A DNA stretch of 43,989 nucleotides from positions 1 to 43,989 of IMG/VR virus record IMGVR_UViG_3300025133_000223. One strand, given 5' to 3'. Positions 32,241 through 39,348 of the stretch are shown one piece after another. The position numbers were made by a program, and so were the translations under genes. Below the pieces are notes generated by a model that was not told where the DNA came from, did no database searches, and was given only the letters and a program-made list of their open reading frames with translations. How positions within the stretch are numbered: the stretch's first letter is position 1; every line of letters starts with the position of its first letter. The DNA is from a virus.

Positions 32241-32268
32241 CTTGTGGAAACAGGTTGCGCGGACAGGT
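32241..32268 (+). promoter_or_regulatory. Repeat element, copy 1 (divergent)
   Basis: CTTGTGGAAACAGGTT, six bases, then ACAGGT. It matches the two other copies (32453, 34048) in layout, with T to A in the loop and A to G in both right half-sites, so the two half-sites changed together. It lies 42-70 bases before the extended -10 at 32313, a place suited to an activator or repressor. Confidence 0.5.
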
Positions 32269-32309
32269 CTGTTAGTGTAGCAGAATCAGTGGCTTTACTT
32301 GGCTAGGTT

Positions 32310-32318
32310 TGCTACTAT
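32310..32318 (+). promoter_or_regulatory. Extended -10 promoter candidate
   Basis: TGC-TACTAT is an extended -10 of the sigma70 type; the -35 position (about 32290) matches poorly. Transcription would begin near 32325, just before the boxA-like site, and run into the gene at 32536 through a 210-base leader. Confidence 0.4.
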
Positions 32319-32331
32319 AGTGGGGTATTAG

Positions 32332-32345
32332 TGTTCTTTAACAAT
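32332..32345 (+). promoter_or_regulatory. boxA-like antitermination site
   Basis: TGTTCTTTAACAAT closely matches the boxA of gammaproteobacterial rRNA leaders (TGCTCTTTAACAAT, one difference), the RNA site for NusB/S10 antitermination complexes. It lies in the leader of the first rightward transcript, upstream of a strong terminator at 33785-33815 that such a complex could help to read through. Confidence 0.5.
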
Positions 32346-32452
32346 ATGGTTCTCTGAGTTATGCCAAAGCTTTGGGGCTTTGCCTGTGCCTGTATGTGAC
32401 AGCATTGCTGCAAGTATCCTGCAAGTAGCATAAGAGAATCAGCCGGATTCAA

Positions 32453-32480
32453 CTTGTGGTAACAAGTTTGTTGAACAAGT
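32453..32480 (+). promoter_or_regulatory. Repeat element, copy 2 (hairpin in leader)
   Basis: CTTGTGGTAACAAGTT, six bases, then ACAAGT. With flanking AA the core forms a seven-pair hairpin AACTTGT-GGTA-ACAAGTT (32451-32468). It lies 55 bases before the ATG of the gene at 32536. Its first 16 bases are identical to copy 3 at 34048. Confidence 0.6.
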
Positions 32481-32535
32481 CAAAAGCCACAAGCGCAACA
32501 CAACACTTCCCTAAACTAAATGAGAGTAAATAGTT

Positions 32536-33519
32536 ATGAGTATTTCCAATAGTGTTAAGAGCAAAGCCGAAGCATTAGGTGTAACTGATTCAGAGCTTGA
32601 ATCAATTAAAGGCACAGGCAGTAGAGGCAATATTTTGATTGCTGATATTGTTGCCTTTGTTGATGCCCGTTCAGAGTCTGCGCAGGGTTCACTACAAAAC
32701 GTGATATCCGAAGCACCAAAGCCAGAGGTTAAAGTGCCGAGCGTGGTCAATCAGAAAGCAATTGAGATTCTTACAATTGCCGTGACTGACTCCCTTGATG
32801 CTGAAACACAACGACAGGCGGCGCTGGTTAAAGCTCAGGGAGTCTATGTAACGCATACCCACGCGGCTATAGAGTGTGAAACATTTGCAAGCTATAAAGC
32901 CACGACAGCATTCCTGATGCATCAGATACAGACTAACGCTGATGGAATTGCCGTTCGCATGGGTTGCATTATCGGAAAGCGTAAAGACAAGGAAACAGGT
33001 CAACTGTTATACAAGTTGCCTAGTAGCTGGAATACCGCTACGAGTTTCCTGCGATACGCCAAAGAGAATGCTTTGCCTTTAGTTGATGCAGAAGGGCGCG
33101 TTCTAAGTTTTGAAACAATCAAACAATCAGTGATTGATGCAAAAACGAAGGACAATCCTGATGAAGATAAAATTGACAAGGCAGTACGCGAAGCAGGTGA
33201 AAAATGCGAGGGTATTAAAACTCGTGGAAAGCATCTGAATCCCGAAGTAGCCGAGCTTTATAGCGAGCTAATGACAGGCGTAAGAGCATGGGTAATGTCT
33301 CACAATGTCAACGGTGAATATTCTCGCCTTGATTGCACCGCAGTTGTTGAGCGGTCAATTGAAATACTGAGAATCACACCAGCAATGATAGAGGCCGGTG
33401 TTTCCGCAGCTGATGAGCTTTCAGAAGCCGTGATTGAAACAGAAGCCGAAGTTGATGCAGACTCCATACAGGGTGACGTTGATGCCATTATGGAAGCTTT
33501 GGCAGGGGATGCAGAATGA
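32536..33519 (+). CDS. First rightward gene: unknown protein with PSBD-like N-terminus (327 aa)
   Basis: Residues about 14-42 (LGVTDSELESIKGTGSRGNI) match the peripheral-subunit-binding-domain pattern (a small helical fold with GTGxxGRI), known from 2-oxoacid dehydrogenase E2 proteins and also seen in some phage proteins as a small binding domain. The rest is helical with no motif I recognise; the last 45 residues are very acidic (EAVIETEAEVDADS). As the first gene after a boxA-type leader it is probably early and abundant. Codon use differs from the small genes downstream. Confidence 0.7.
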   Translation: MSISNSVKSKAEALGVTDSELESIKGTGSRGNILIADIVAFVDARSESAQGSLQNVISEAPKPEVKVPSVVNQKAIEILTIAVTDSLDAETQRQAALVKAQGVYVTHTHAAIECETFASYKATTAFLMHQIQTNADGIAVRMGCIIGKRKDKETGQLLYKLPSSWNTATSFLRYAKENALPLVDAEGRVLSFETIKQSVIDAKTKDNPDEDKIDKAVREAGEKCEGIKTRGKHLNPEVAELYSELMTGVRAWVMSHNVNGEYSRLDCTAVVERSIEILRITPAMIEAGVSAADELSEAVIETEAEVDADSIQGDVDAIMEALAGDAE

Positions 33520-33764
33520 CAGCCGCATATAGGCAGTTATTAAAAACGCGCGAAGGTCTGAACGATATCCAGAATGAGATTGAACAGACACAAGCTTATT
33601 TAAATAAGCAAAAGAAAAAGCGCAAAAGACAGCATCTGCATCTAGTTAACCTTGCAGTCGAAAATGGTATGCAAGACTGCCTGTCAGTCAATATCAGAAA
33701 ACTTGATGTATACCTTGAGCGGGGTATTGACGGTTATGGCAGAGAGTTAGTAAAGAAAAAGTAA
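33516..33764 (+). CDS. Small basic coiled-coil protein (82 aa)
   Basis: Overlaps the preceding stop (ATGA). The N-terminal half is a coiled coil (EGLNDIQNEIEQTQAYLNKQ) followed by a very basic stretch (KKKRKRQHLHL); the C-terminus is KKK. The shape suggests a nucleic-acid-binding or host-interacting protein. It forms a two-gene unit with the 327-residue protein, closed by an intrinsic terminator. No family is recognised. Confidence 0.6.
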   Translation: MTAAYRQLLKTREGLNDIQNEIEQTQAYLNKQKKKRKRQHLHLVNLAVENGMQDCLSVNIRKLDVYLERGIDGYGRELVKKK

Positions 33765-33784
33765 AATTCGCAAGTGCGCGATTT

Positions 33785-33815
33785 AGCCCAGTCAGAAATG
33801 GCTGGGCTTTTTTTT
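33785..33815 (+). terminator. Strong rho-independent terminator
   Basis: AGCCCAGTC-AGAAAT-GGCTGGGCT forms a nine-pair stem (one G-U) followed by eight T. It closes the two-gene unit 32536-33764 and separates it from the next promoter at 33967. Confidence 0.92.
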
Positions 33816-33966
33816 GTCTCAAATTCCATAGTGGCACAAGTCTGTGCCCAGAAAGCCCGTGATATGTCTGGGCTACCAAAAACCCTTATCAAAGTACGGC
33901 ACACAAAACCCAAGAATACGGCTCGTGGCCGTCAAATGGACAGCTCACACGGGCTGCCTGATTAGC

Positions 33967-33995
33967 TTGCAATATCCCTTGATTTATGAGATAAT
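33967..33995 (+). promoter_or_regulatory. Sigma70-type promoter for the small-gene/amidoligase operon
   Basis: TTGCAA (33967-33972), 17-base spacer, GATAAT (33990-33995). This is the best sigma70 match in the window and points right, about 115 bases before the first gene of the operon. No gene lies between the terminator at 33785 and 34109. Confidence 0.75.
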
Positions 33996-34005
33996 ATGTT
34001 TGTGG

Positions 34006-34034
34006 ATGGGGTATTGCGTGTGCGATACACCCAT
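34006..34034 (+). promoter_or_regulatory. Leader hairpin just after the transcription start
   Basis: ATGGG-GTATTGC-GTGT-GCGATAC-(A)-CCCAT gives 12 pairs with one bulged A and one G-U, starting within about ten bases of the expected transcription start. No T tract follows, so it is not a terminator; it may stabilise the 5' end of the message. Confidence 0.6.
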
Positions 34035-34047
34035 TTGCATTTCACGG

Positions 34048-34080
34048 CTTGTGGTAACAAGTTATTGTCACAAGTTATTG
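34048..34080 (+). promoter_or_regulatory. Repeat element, copy 3, with paired GTTATTG
   Basis: CTTGTGGTAACAAGTT, six bases, ACAAGT, as at 32453. GTTATTG occurs at 34061 and 34074 (13 bases apart), the same spacing as the pair upstream of the primase gene (43431, 43444). The element ends 28 bases before ATG 34109, in the 5' leader. Confidence 0.6.
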
Positions 34081-34108
34081 GCAACAATTGAAGTGAGGAA
34101 CATTAGCA

Positions 34109-34297
34109 ATGCGATTGCATAGTTGTGAAGGCAAGCTGGTACGCTTGTCAGAACGTGGAGTTACACCACCTGACCTGCCTAATGTGGCAAAAGGTGGTAT
34201 GTACCGCGTGGGCAAGACAGATGGTATGTATACCAACTGTTTTGATAAAGACAACAATCTTTTCTTTATTGCAGCATGGACTGAGGTAGTGACATGA
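34109..34297 (+). CDS. Hypothetical small protein (62 aa)
   Basis: First gene of the operon driven by the 33967 promoter; GAGG lies about 11 bases upstream of the ATG. The product looks beta-rich (KGGMYRVGKTDGMYTNCFDK, LFFIAAWTEVV), possibly a small SH3-like barrel. Early genes of this size often act on host proteins, but no family is recognised. Confidence 0.55.
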   Translation: MRLHSCEGKLVRLSERGVTPPDLPNVAKGGMYRVGKTDGMYTNCFDKDNNLFFIAAWTEVVT

Positions 34298-34491
34298 GCA
34301 GACGCAGGGCAAAGCGTAACAAGCGGATACGTAACCAGCAACAGCAGACTGAGACTCAGTTTGAAGCTGGTCGTCAAGAGCTTTTGGATAAGATGCAAGT
34401 AAGGCGCATCCATTCAAAGGGTGGAACAACGATGGGGGAAGCACTGGCTAGTCAGTTCGCTCAAGTGAAGCAAGGATTGCACACTACATGA
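34294..34491 (+). CDS. Hypothetical basic small protein (65 aa)
   Basis: ATGA overlap with the preceding gene. The N-terminus is very basic (MSRRRAKRNKRIRNQQQQ) and is followed by a helical part; RNA or DNA binding is plausible. No family is recognised. Confidence 0.5.
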   Translation: MSRRRAKRNKRIRNQQQQTETQFEAGRQELLDKMQVRRIHSKGGTTMGEALASQFAQVKQGLHTT

Positions 34492-34655
34492 GCGCACATC
34501 ATTGGTTAGCCTTGGTATCCTTGGTGGGGTTGGTTGCGGCCAACCTCATCAAGGTATATCTACCACGTAAGTATTTGAATCTGCGGGCATTAGCAGATTT
34601 ACTTATTTTTATCAATCTAGGCGTGTTCTTCTACGCCGCTTTTTTTACTCACTAA
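34488..34655 (+). CDS. Two-span membrane protein (55 aa)
   Basis: ATGA overlap with the preceding gene. Two hydrophobic segments (about residues 6-22 and 37-53) are separated by a basic loop (KVYLPRKYLNLR). No family is recognised. An early membrane protein could serve superinfection exclusion, but that is only inference. Confidence 0.6.
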   Translation: MSAHHWLALVSLVGLVAANLIKVYLPRKYLNLRALADLLIFINLGVFFYAAFFTH

Positions 34656-34669
34656 AAGGAGTACGGCTC

Positions 34670-34897
34670 ATGGGTCAGGCATCATTAGTAGCAGCCAAAC
34701 CATTGCCGAGCTACTTGGCATCCCCTAAAACCTCACGTAGGCATCCTCACATACATGACATTGTAGAGGCTAATATCTGTGGTCACAGGCACGTAGGCAT
34801 AGTGACTGAATTGCTCTCCACACAATTTGTTTTCGTTGACTCAGGGGGTACATCAAGGTTTGCCTTCTACACTGACAAGTGGGGGAAGGTGTTATGA
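34670..34897 (+). CDS. Hypothetical small protein (75 aa)
   Basis: AAAAGGAG stands ahead of ATG 34670 in a 14-base gap. The product has a His-rich middle (RRHPHIHDIVEANICGHRHV) that could bind metal, then beta-like sequence (TQFVFVDSGGTSRFAFYTDK). No family is recognised. Confidence 0.5.
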   Translation: MGQASLVAAKPLPSYLASPKTSRRHPHIHDIVEANICGHRHVGIVTELLSTQFVFVDSGGTSRFAFYTDKWGKVL

Positions 34898-35202
34898 AAC
34901 TCTTAATGTGCGATTCCTGCTTTGACGTATTCAAACTCGCTATAGGCGAGGTCAGGCAATGCTCTTGTGGCAAGTGCAAGGGTAAGTATGATGATGATGG
35001 TCACAGGGCTTCCACCAATGGTGAAGGTATGTGCATCGCCCTTGACAACAATACAATCTTGCCACATCTGAGGCAGCTTGATAGAATCAATGCAAGCCTT
35101 TCAGCAGAATATGGTTCTTTACCCATCACAGCATGGGTGAGGCCACATACAGGTGCGGGCAATCCGCGTTCATCAATTGATGTTGATTTGGAGATAGAAT
35201 GA
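34894..35202 (+). CDS. Small zinc-finger-like protein (102 aa)
   Basis: Start at ATG 34894 with GGGGGAAGG just upstream; it overlaps the previous stop. Cysteines at residues 6, 9, 23, 25 and 28 (CDSC, then QCSCGKCKG) form a likely zinc site at the N-terminus. The remainder looks alpha/beta (IALDNNTILPHLRQLDRINA). Role unknown; a regulator of host or phage expression is one option. Confidence 0.55.
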   Translation: MKLLMCDSCFDVFKLAIGEVRQCSCGKCKGKYDDDGHRASTNGEGMCIALDNNTILPHLRQLDRINASLSAEYGSLPITAWVRPHTGAGNPRSSIDVDLEIE

Positions 35203-35471
35203 ATATGTTTATTGTAATGTCACTAGTTAATAGCACTGCTACTTCCAGCAGTTTTCAGACGTTTGAAACTCTCGATGAGGCTGAGGAGTTCGCTTCTGAG
35301 AAGGCGGCTGATGCCACTTATCCCAAATCACGTTATGTGGTGACTCAGGTGGTGTGCGTCAAGAAGCAGGTGCGTGAGCCTCTCACTATGTCAGGCAAGT
35401 CCTTTGCCTTAGAGCGTGAGGATGCCTTTGCGAATAAACCAGCACCACTACCACCACAAGGCCGGAGATAA
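35199..35471 (+). CDS. Hypothetical protein (90 aa)
   Basis: ATGA overlap with the preceding gene. The product begins with a beta strand (MNMFIVMSLV), then has an acidic helix (LDEAEEFASEKAADAT) and a basic Pro-rich end. The beta-helix order with a DEAEEFAS helix resembles small ferredoxin-like folds, but no family is recognised. Confidence 0.5.
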   Translation: MNMFIVMSLVNSTATSSSFQTFETLDEAEEFASEKAADATYPKSRYVVTQVVCVKKQVREPLTMSGKSFALEREDAFANKPAPLPPQGRR

Positions 35472-35472
35472 C

Positions 35473-35751
35473 ATGAAAAAGCCTTTATATTTCATATACA
35501 TACTAGCGTTGGCTGCTGGCTTGAACATTGGTTTGTTCTTTGTCAGCTTCATGCTAGGGTATATGCTTGGCCTTGCTACGTTGTGTCAAGGTGAACCACT
35601 ACCTCCACCAACGTACCCTGCCAAGCTAGAGTGCATTGACCATCCCACTAACCCTGCAGTCTACCCATGTGCAGTTGTCAGAATGGACGGGTATCACGAA
35701 CCCTTCTGGACTGAGAATGGTGTAGCAAGACAAAGGAAGATTGAGTTATGA
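35473..35751 (+). CDS. Small membrane-anchored protein (92 aa)
   Basis: Start at ATG 35473 (GCCGGAGATAAC upstream). An N-terminal hydrophobic span (residues 6-36, LYFIYILALAAGLNIGLFFV and onward) is followed by a Pro-rich segment (PLPPPTYPAK) and an outer part with three cysteines in all (C38, C54, C66). It would sit in the inner membrane with a periplasmic tail, or be exported. No family is recognised. Confidence 0.55.
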   Translation: MKKPLYFIYILALAAGLNIGLFFVSFMLGYMLGLATLCQGEPLPPPTYPAKLECIDHPTNPAVYPCAVVRMDGYHEPFWTENGVARQRKIEL

Positions 35752-36164
35752 GAACTCGTACACTGTATCTCAACAAGCGTGTTACCACGCATAAGAGCTA
35801 CTCCACAGTCACTCTTGGCAATGCTCCTACCAGAACCCTGATTGACCGTACTACTGTAGAACACGGGTGGGTGCTGCACAAGCAAAAGAATCAGGTTGGG
35901 TATGTCACGTGCTGCTCTAATGCTGACCTCAAAAGGTATTTGGGGAAGCTGGTTCACTTACCTAATACCAAAGAGCTGACAGTAACTCTCAGCACTGAGG
36001 CCATTGATGAAACCTCTATTGTACTGACGCAACACAACCGCAGGGAGCGGTATGGTGCGCTGGAGCAGGTGAAACTTGATGGGTACATGATGGGCTGCTG
36101 GTCACATGGTCTGTTGTGTCGCTACTATCGCTACGGCTATCGCTACATTACATTGGAGTACTGA
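35748..36164 (+). CDS. Hypothetical protein, basic and Tyr-rich (138 aa)
   Basis: ATGA overlap with the preceding gene. Strand-like Thr/Val/Leu sequence dominates, and the C-terminus has a repeated Tyr-Arg pattern (CRYYRYGYRYITLEY). It lies just upstream of the amidoligase cassette in the same operon. No family is recognised. Confidence 0.5.
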   Translation: MRTRTLYLNKRVTTHKSYSTVTLGNAPTRTLIDRTTVEHGWVLHKQKNQVGYVTCCSNADLKRYLGKLVHLPNTKELTVTLSTEAIDETSIVLTQHNRRERYGALEQVKLDGYMMGCWSHGLLCRYYRYGYRYITLEY

Positions 36165-36167
36165 GTT

Positions 36168-36575
36168 ATGCAGAAAAGAAACATAGTAGCTTTCATGCTG
36201 CAACGTGACAAGAGGTACAACAAGCAGCACCAGAAACCTCTGCCTATGGAGTTGCAGATTCCTCTCAAGGACGTTACACCTAAACCACCTAAGCTGAATC
36301 CTGAGGTGTCCTCAAATGACTTGTTCCACTACTGGTATCAAATCTTCTCGACAGGGAGGTCTGACCGCTACGGCCTCACAAGAAAGCCTGCCACGTACAC
36401 GGTCTACAGGGACGCGGAACAGTGGGGGTATACTAGCAACATCATATCAGGTGTCGGATGGTGTAAAGCTGCCACCCGTTTTTTTAAACGAAAGTACCAC
36501 ATTAAGGCCACCCCTGTCTCAGAAGTAATGGCAGGTATTCAACATCAACAGAAACTCTTAACCCACAATGGGTAG
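36168..36575 (+). CDS. Hypothetical basic protein (135 aa)
   Basis: Starts three bases after the preceding stop. The product is basic with a Pro/Lys-rich N-terminal third (KPLPMELQIPLKDVTPKPPK) and a more compact, aromatic C-terminal part (GVGWCKAATRFFKRKYHIKA). No family is recognised. It is the gene immediately before the amidoligase cassette. Confidence 0.5.
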   Translation: MQKRNIVAFMLQRDKRYNKQHQKPLPMELQIPLKDVTPKPPKLNPEVSSNDLFHYWYQIFSTGRSDRYGLTRKPATYTVYRDAEQWGYTSNIISGVGWCKAATRFFKRKYHIKATPVSEVMAGIQHQQKLLTHNG

Positions 36576-36603
36576 TCACATACCTAACGAAGGAGCGTAC
36601 GAT

Positions 36604-37122
36604 ATGCCACAAGAGAAGCAGAAAAAGAAGGAACCTAACAAAGACAAGCCAATGGTCTTTGTGTATGGCACACTTAAAAAAGACCATCCCAATCATGGGT
36701 ACTTGCGCCATTCTGAGTTTGTCCGTAGAATGTACCTCACCAAAGACTTTTACATGGTGAGCCTTGGTGGGTTCCCTGCTATTGTCAGTTCACATGACAT
36801 TGAAAAGCCTCCGAAAGCATTGGGCAAGCCTTACCATATCTACGGTGAGCTTTACCGTGTCAATGCTGCAACCCTCGAATCCCTCGACTGCCTCGAAGGT
36901 CACCCTGACTTTTACTCAAGGAAGCAATTAGATGTTCATGATATGGAAGAAAATGCGTGGGTATATGTACTCCCCAAATCGTACGTTGTGGATGATACCC
37001 TCAAAGCCCGCGCGGGGCTTAGTTCTGCGCTTATTTCCGAAGGCGTTTGGCTTCCAACCGATGAAGAAGCCACATGGATGCGTGGCCTCACAGATGAAGG
37101 AGCAACAATCAATGTTAAATAA
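36604..37122 (+). CDS. AIG2/gamma-glutamylcyclotransferase-like protein (172 aa)
   Basis: Start at ATG 36604, with GAAGGAG eight to nine bases upstream, in preference to the ATG 12 codons earlier. After a Lys-rich leader comes FVYGTLKKDHPNHGYL (residues 19-34), the substrate-loop motif of the GGCT fold, then GELYRV (81-86) and LDCLEGHPDFYSRK (94-107) with E98 at the catalytic acid position. GGCT enzymes cyclise gamma-glutamyl-amine isopeptides, releasing 5-oxoproline. In this cassette it may trim or reverse products of the neighbouring ligases. Confidence 0.8.
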   Translation: MPQEKQKKKEPNKDKPMVFVYGTLKKDHPNHGYLRHSEFVRRMYLTKDFYMVSLGGFPAIVSSHDIEKPPKALGKPYHIYGELYRVNAATLESLDCLEGHPDFYSRKQLDVHDMEENAWVYVLPKSYVVDDTLKARAGLSSALISEGVWLPTDEEATWMRGLTDEGATINVK

Positions 37123-37828
37123 AGATACTGACCACGTTTATCTACTGGTTCCTGTCCCTACTGGCACTAAGCGGGGGTCGAGGCAAGACGTGGTGTATGC
37201 TTCATTCCTGTCTACCTCGCTACGTATGTTTGCCTCTATTAGCTTCAAGGGTCGTCCAGCAGACAACTGTTGTGGGGCGTGGCATATGTGGGAGCCTCGC
37301 GTATCTTTGGGGCGGTGGAATAAAGAGAAGTCTGTATGGGGGAACACCGAACCGCCTTCCAACTACCACTTTGATATTGATAAGTACCTGCCTAAAGGGT
37401 CTGTGACAACACCAGAAGAGTTTGAGCGGTATGCGTGGGCGTGTCTTGCCAATGCTGTAGCTGCTCATTCCTGCTCAGTGCGTCAGGCTGCTGCCTTCTG
37501 CCAAGATGGAGATAGAAAGAAGGTTGACAGGCTGGCAGAGGAAATGACTTACCTCCAGCGCACGGTGATTAACAATGCTACAGGGGCTGAGGCTATCTCT
37601 GTACGCGGGTACATGACTGACTTGTTGTGTTACAATACCTGTGATGTAGTAGTGCATCACCACAAGTTCCCTTCATCACATGGGGAGTATATGTGCAATG
37701 GGTACTGTATCACCTTTGAGCGTGTGCCTTGGCGTGGCACTGCGCAGTCTGTGCCTAAGTCACAGTACATTAGCACACACAAAAATACTTTAGTGCAAGC
37801 CAAAGAAGGCACTAAAGGTCAATGGTAA
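37112..37828 (+). CDS. Cassette protein of unknown function (238 aa)
   Basis: Start at ATG 37112, overlapping the AIG2-like gene by 11 bases with GAAGGAG upstream. The first 90 residues contain Trp/Pro/Gly-rich text (AWHMWEPRVSLGRWNKEK). A helical middle follows (about 105-165), then a Cys/His-rich part (CYNTCDVVVHHHKF, EYMCNGYC) that could bind metal. Tight coupling within the amidoligase cassette implies a linked role, but I recognise no family. Confidence 0.65.
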   Translation: MLNKDTDHVYLLVPVPTGTKRGSRQDVVYASFLSTSLRMFASISFKGRPADNCCGAWHMWEPRVSLGRWNKEKSVWGNTEPPSNYHFDIDKYLPKGSVTTPEEFERYAWACLANAVAAHSCSVRQAAAFCQDGDRKKVDRLAEEMTYLQRTVINNATGAEAISVRGYMTDLLCYNTCDVVVHHHKFPSSHGEYMCNGYCITFERVPWRGTAQSVPKSQYISTHKNTLVQAKEGTKGQW

Positions 37829-37849
37829 CAACAACGTGAGGAATAGATA

Positions 37850-38698
37850 ATGTCTTTTACATTTGGTGCTGACCCAGAAGTATTCGTTTCGGACAGGCGT
37901 ACAAATAGCCTTGTGCCTGTATGCGGTTTGTTAGGGGGGACTAAGAAAGAACCTAAGCGCATGAAAGGTATGAAGCAAGGCTTTGCTTATCAGGAAGATA
38001 ATGTCATGGCCGAGTTCAATGTGCCTCCAACTGGCGACCTTAATATGTTCATGGTGAACATACACACAGGTCTACAGGGTGTGCGTGATGCCTTGGCTGA
38101 TAAAAACCCAAACCTTGATGTGGTAAGAGGCAACGAGTTTCTGTTTAACTATAGCAAGCTCAATAGTCCTGAGGCTAAGGTGTTTGGCTGCTCACCTGAC
38201 TTTAATGCTTACACGCATGGGCAGGCTCGTGAGGCTATCAACCCCAATGACTTGCGTGAAACAGAGGGGGAGTGGCGGTTTGCTGGGGGACACGTACACA
38301 TAGGCACAGACATGATAGGTACAACAGATGATAAGATGCCGCCATTTGTTCTGGCTATGCTCTGTGATGTGCTGATTGGCTTGCCTTCTGTGTCTGCTGA
38401 TAAGCAAGGGGGTAGACGCAGTAAGTATGGGCAAGCAGGGACGTTCCGCCCAACAAGCTATGGTCTTGAGTATCGTGTGCTGTCTAACTTCTGGGTATTT
38501 GAGCGGGAGTACACGCGCAACATTGCGCAGCGACTCTCTGCCCTGAAGTATATGCTGCGAGAGCGCGACATGGACTTCTTCCGCACCCTCATTGCTGAGG
38601 CTCCGTGGGAAGATGTACAGGCAGCAATCAACACAGAGAACGAGGAAATGGCTTCCTCCCTGATAAATCACTTTGGTGGCAGAGGGTTACGCATATGA
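37850..38698 (+). CDS. COOH-NH2 ligase, type 2 amidoligase (phiEco32-type)
   Basis: A 282-residue protein of the glutamine-synthetase-fold amidoligase superfamily. Visible motifs are FGADPEVFVSD (D8, E10) at the start, YQEDNVMAEFNVPP (E55, N57), AGGHVHIGTD (H148, H150) and SYGLEYRVLSNFW, all expected around the ATP/metal site. Such enzymes join a carboxyl group to an amine with ATP, as in glutamate-cysteine ligase. The N-terminal GADPE signature is that of the phiEco32 group. Substrates are unknown. Confidence 0.85.
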   Translation: MSFTFGADPEVFVSDRRTNSLVPVCGLLGGTKKEPKRMKGMKQGFAYQEDNVMAEFNVPPTGDLNMFMVNIHTGLQGVRDALADKNPNLDVVRGNEFLFNYSKLNSPEAKVFGCSPDFNAYTHGQAREAINPNDLRETEGEWRFAGGHVHIGTDMIGTTDDKMPPFVLAMLCDVLIGLPSVSADKQGGRRSKYGQAGTFRPTSYGLEYRVLSNFWVFEREYTRNIAQRLSALKYMLRERDMDFFRTLIAEAPWEDVQAAINTENEEMASSLINHFGGRGLRI

Positions 38699-39348
38699 GT
38701 ATTGAAGCAAGGGGTAGTGACCTGAGACAGTGGATACGGGGAGGTACGTGTATTATTGACAATGCACCTAATGCCATAGCCCACAATATCTCAGTGTCTG
38801 AGAGTGGGCGCATGGAAGCGCAGTGCTACAGGCTTAATAGTGAAGGTAAGGTAGAGGCTTTTGCTCATAATGTAAGTGCCAACAATCTCACTTTGTGGTG
38901 GCCTCTGATACGCTGTGTCTCCATAAAGCGTAGTGGGTTTGAGTTTGGCCTCAACAGCTACAGGGTAGGGGCGCGTCAGTGGCGCAGAACCTACCACCCT
39001 GAGTTTGCCCATGTGGAAATCATCAGGGATTATGATGTGGCTTATGAGTCAGGGGAGCGAGTGAGCCACGTAAGTGCAACTGATGCTGATTATGTGCTTG
39101 CCTTAAAGAACTATGAGTACTTACCCTGCGATGAGGCTATGGCGCGTATGCAAGCCAATGATAAGTGCTTGTCTCTTGCAGTCAATGACAACACTGTCCT
39201 GTACTATGACGTGAACGGGCGGTTCTTGGTGTACTATCGAGGAGAGTACGTTGCTGACATTGATGCCAGAACCCATTACCTGTCCTGCTTCAAAGAGGGG
39301 ACAATCGAAAAACGTCTGTCTAAAGCCTTAGGAGTACCATTAGCATGA
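38695..39348 (+). CDS. Cassette protein of unknown function (217 aa)
   Basis: Start at ATG 38695 (ATGA overlap with the type 2 amidoligase) rather than the upstream in-frame ATG at 38605. The product is mixed alpha/beta with many Tyr/Trp/Asn residues (NLTLWWPLIRCVSIKRSG, VLYYDVNGRFLVYYRGEYV). It lies between two amidoligase genes with four-base overlaps on both sides, so it probably belongs to the same pathway. I recognise no family or catalytic motif. Confidence 0.65.
   Translation: MSIEARGSDLRQWIRGGTCIIDNAPNAIAHNISVSESGRMEAQCYRLNSEGKVEAFAHNVSANNLTLWWPLIRCVSIKRSGFEFGLNSYRVGARQWRRTYHPEFAHVEIIRDYDVAYESGERVSHVSATDADYVLALKNYEYLPCDEAMARMQANDKCLSLAVNDNTVLYYDVNGRFLVYYRGEYVADIDARTHYLSCFKEGTIEKRLSKALGVPLA

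Larger units (their letters stand above)
31498..32535. other. Non-coding control region between divergent transcription blocks
   Basis: About 1,040 bases with no convincing gene. From the left it holds an AT-rich segment (31630-31720) that could contain the leftward promoter, though I cannot place one with confidence. Next come a C-rich/G-rich segment with nested hairpins (about 31740-32060), an inverted repeat (32154-32210), a small hairpin CCACC-ATTA-GGTGG (32222-32235), repeat element copies, a promoter-like extended -10, a boxA-like site and a leader hairpin. It is the best candidate for the main transcription control region and possibly a replication origin. Confidence 0.75.

Noticed and set aside
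36568-36603. Upstream ATG extending the AIG2-like protein by 12 residues
   Set aside because: No ribosome site before it, while GAAGGAG is well placed before ATG 36604.
36932-37111. Upstream extension of the 238-residue cassette protein
   Set aside because: It would overlap the conserved AIG2-like frame for 180 more bases; ATG 37112 with GAAGGAG upstream explains the gene.
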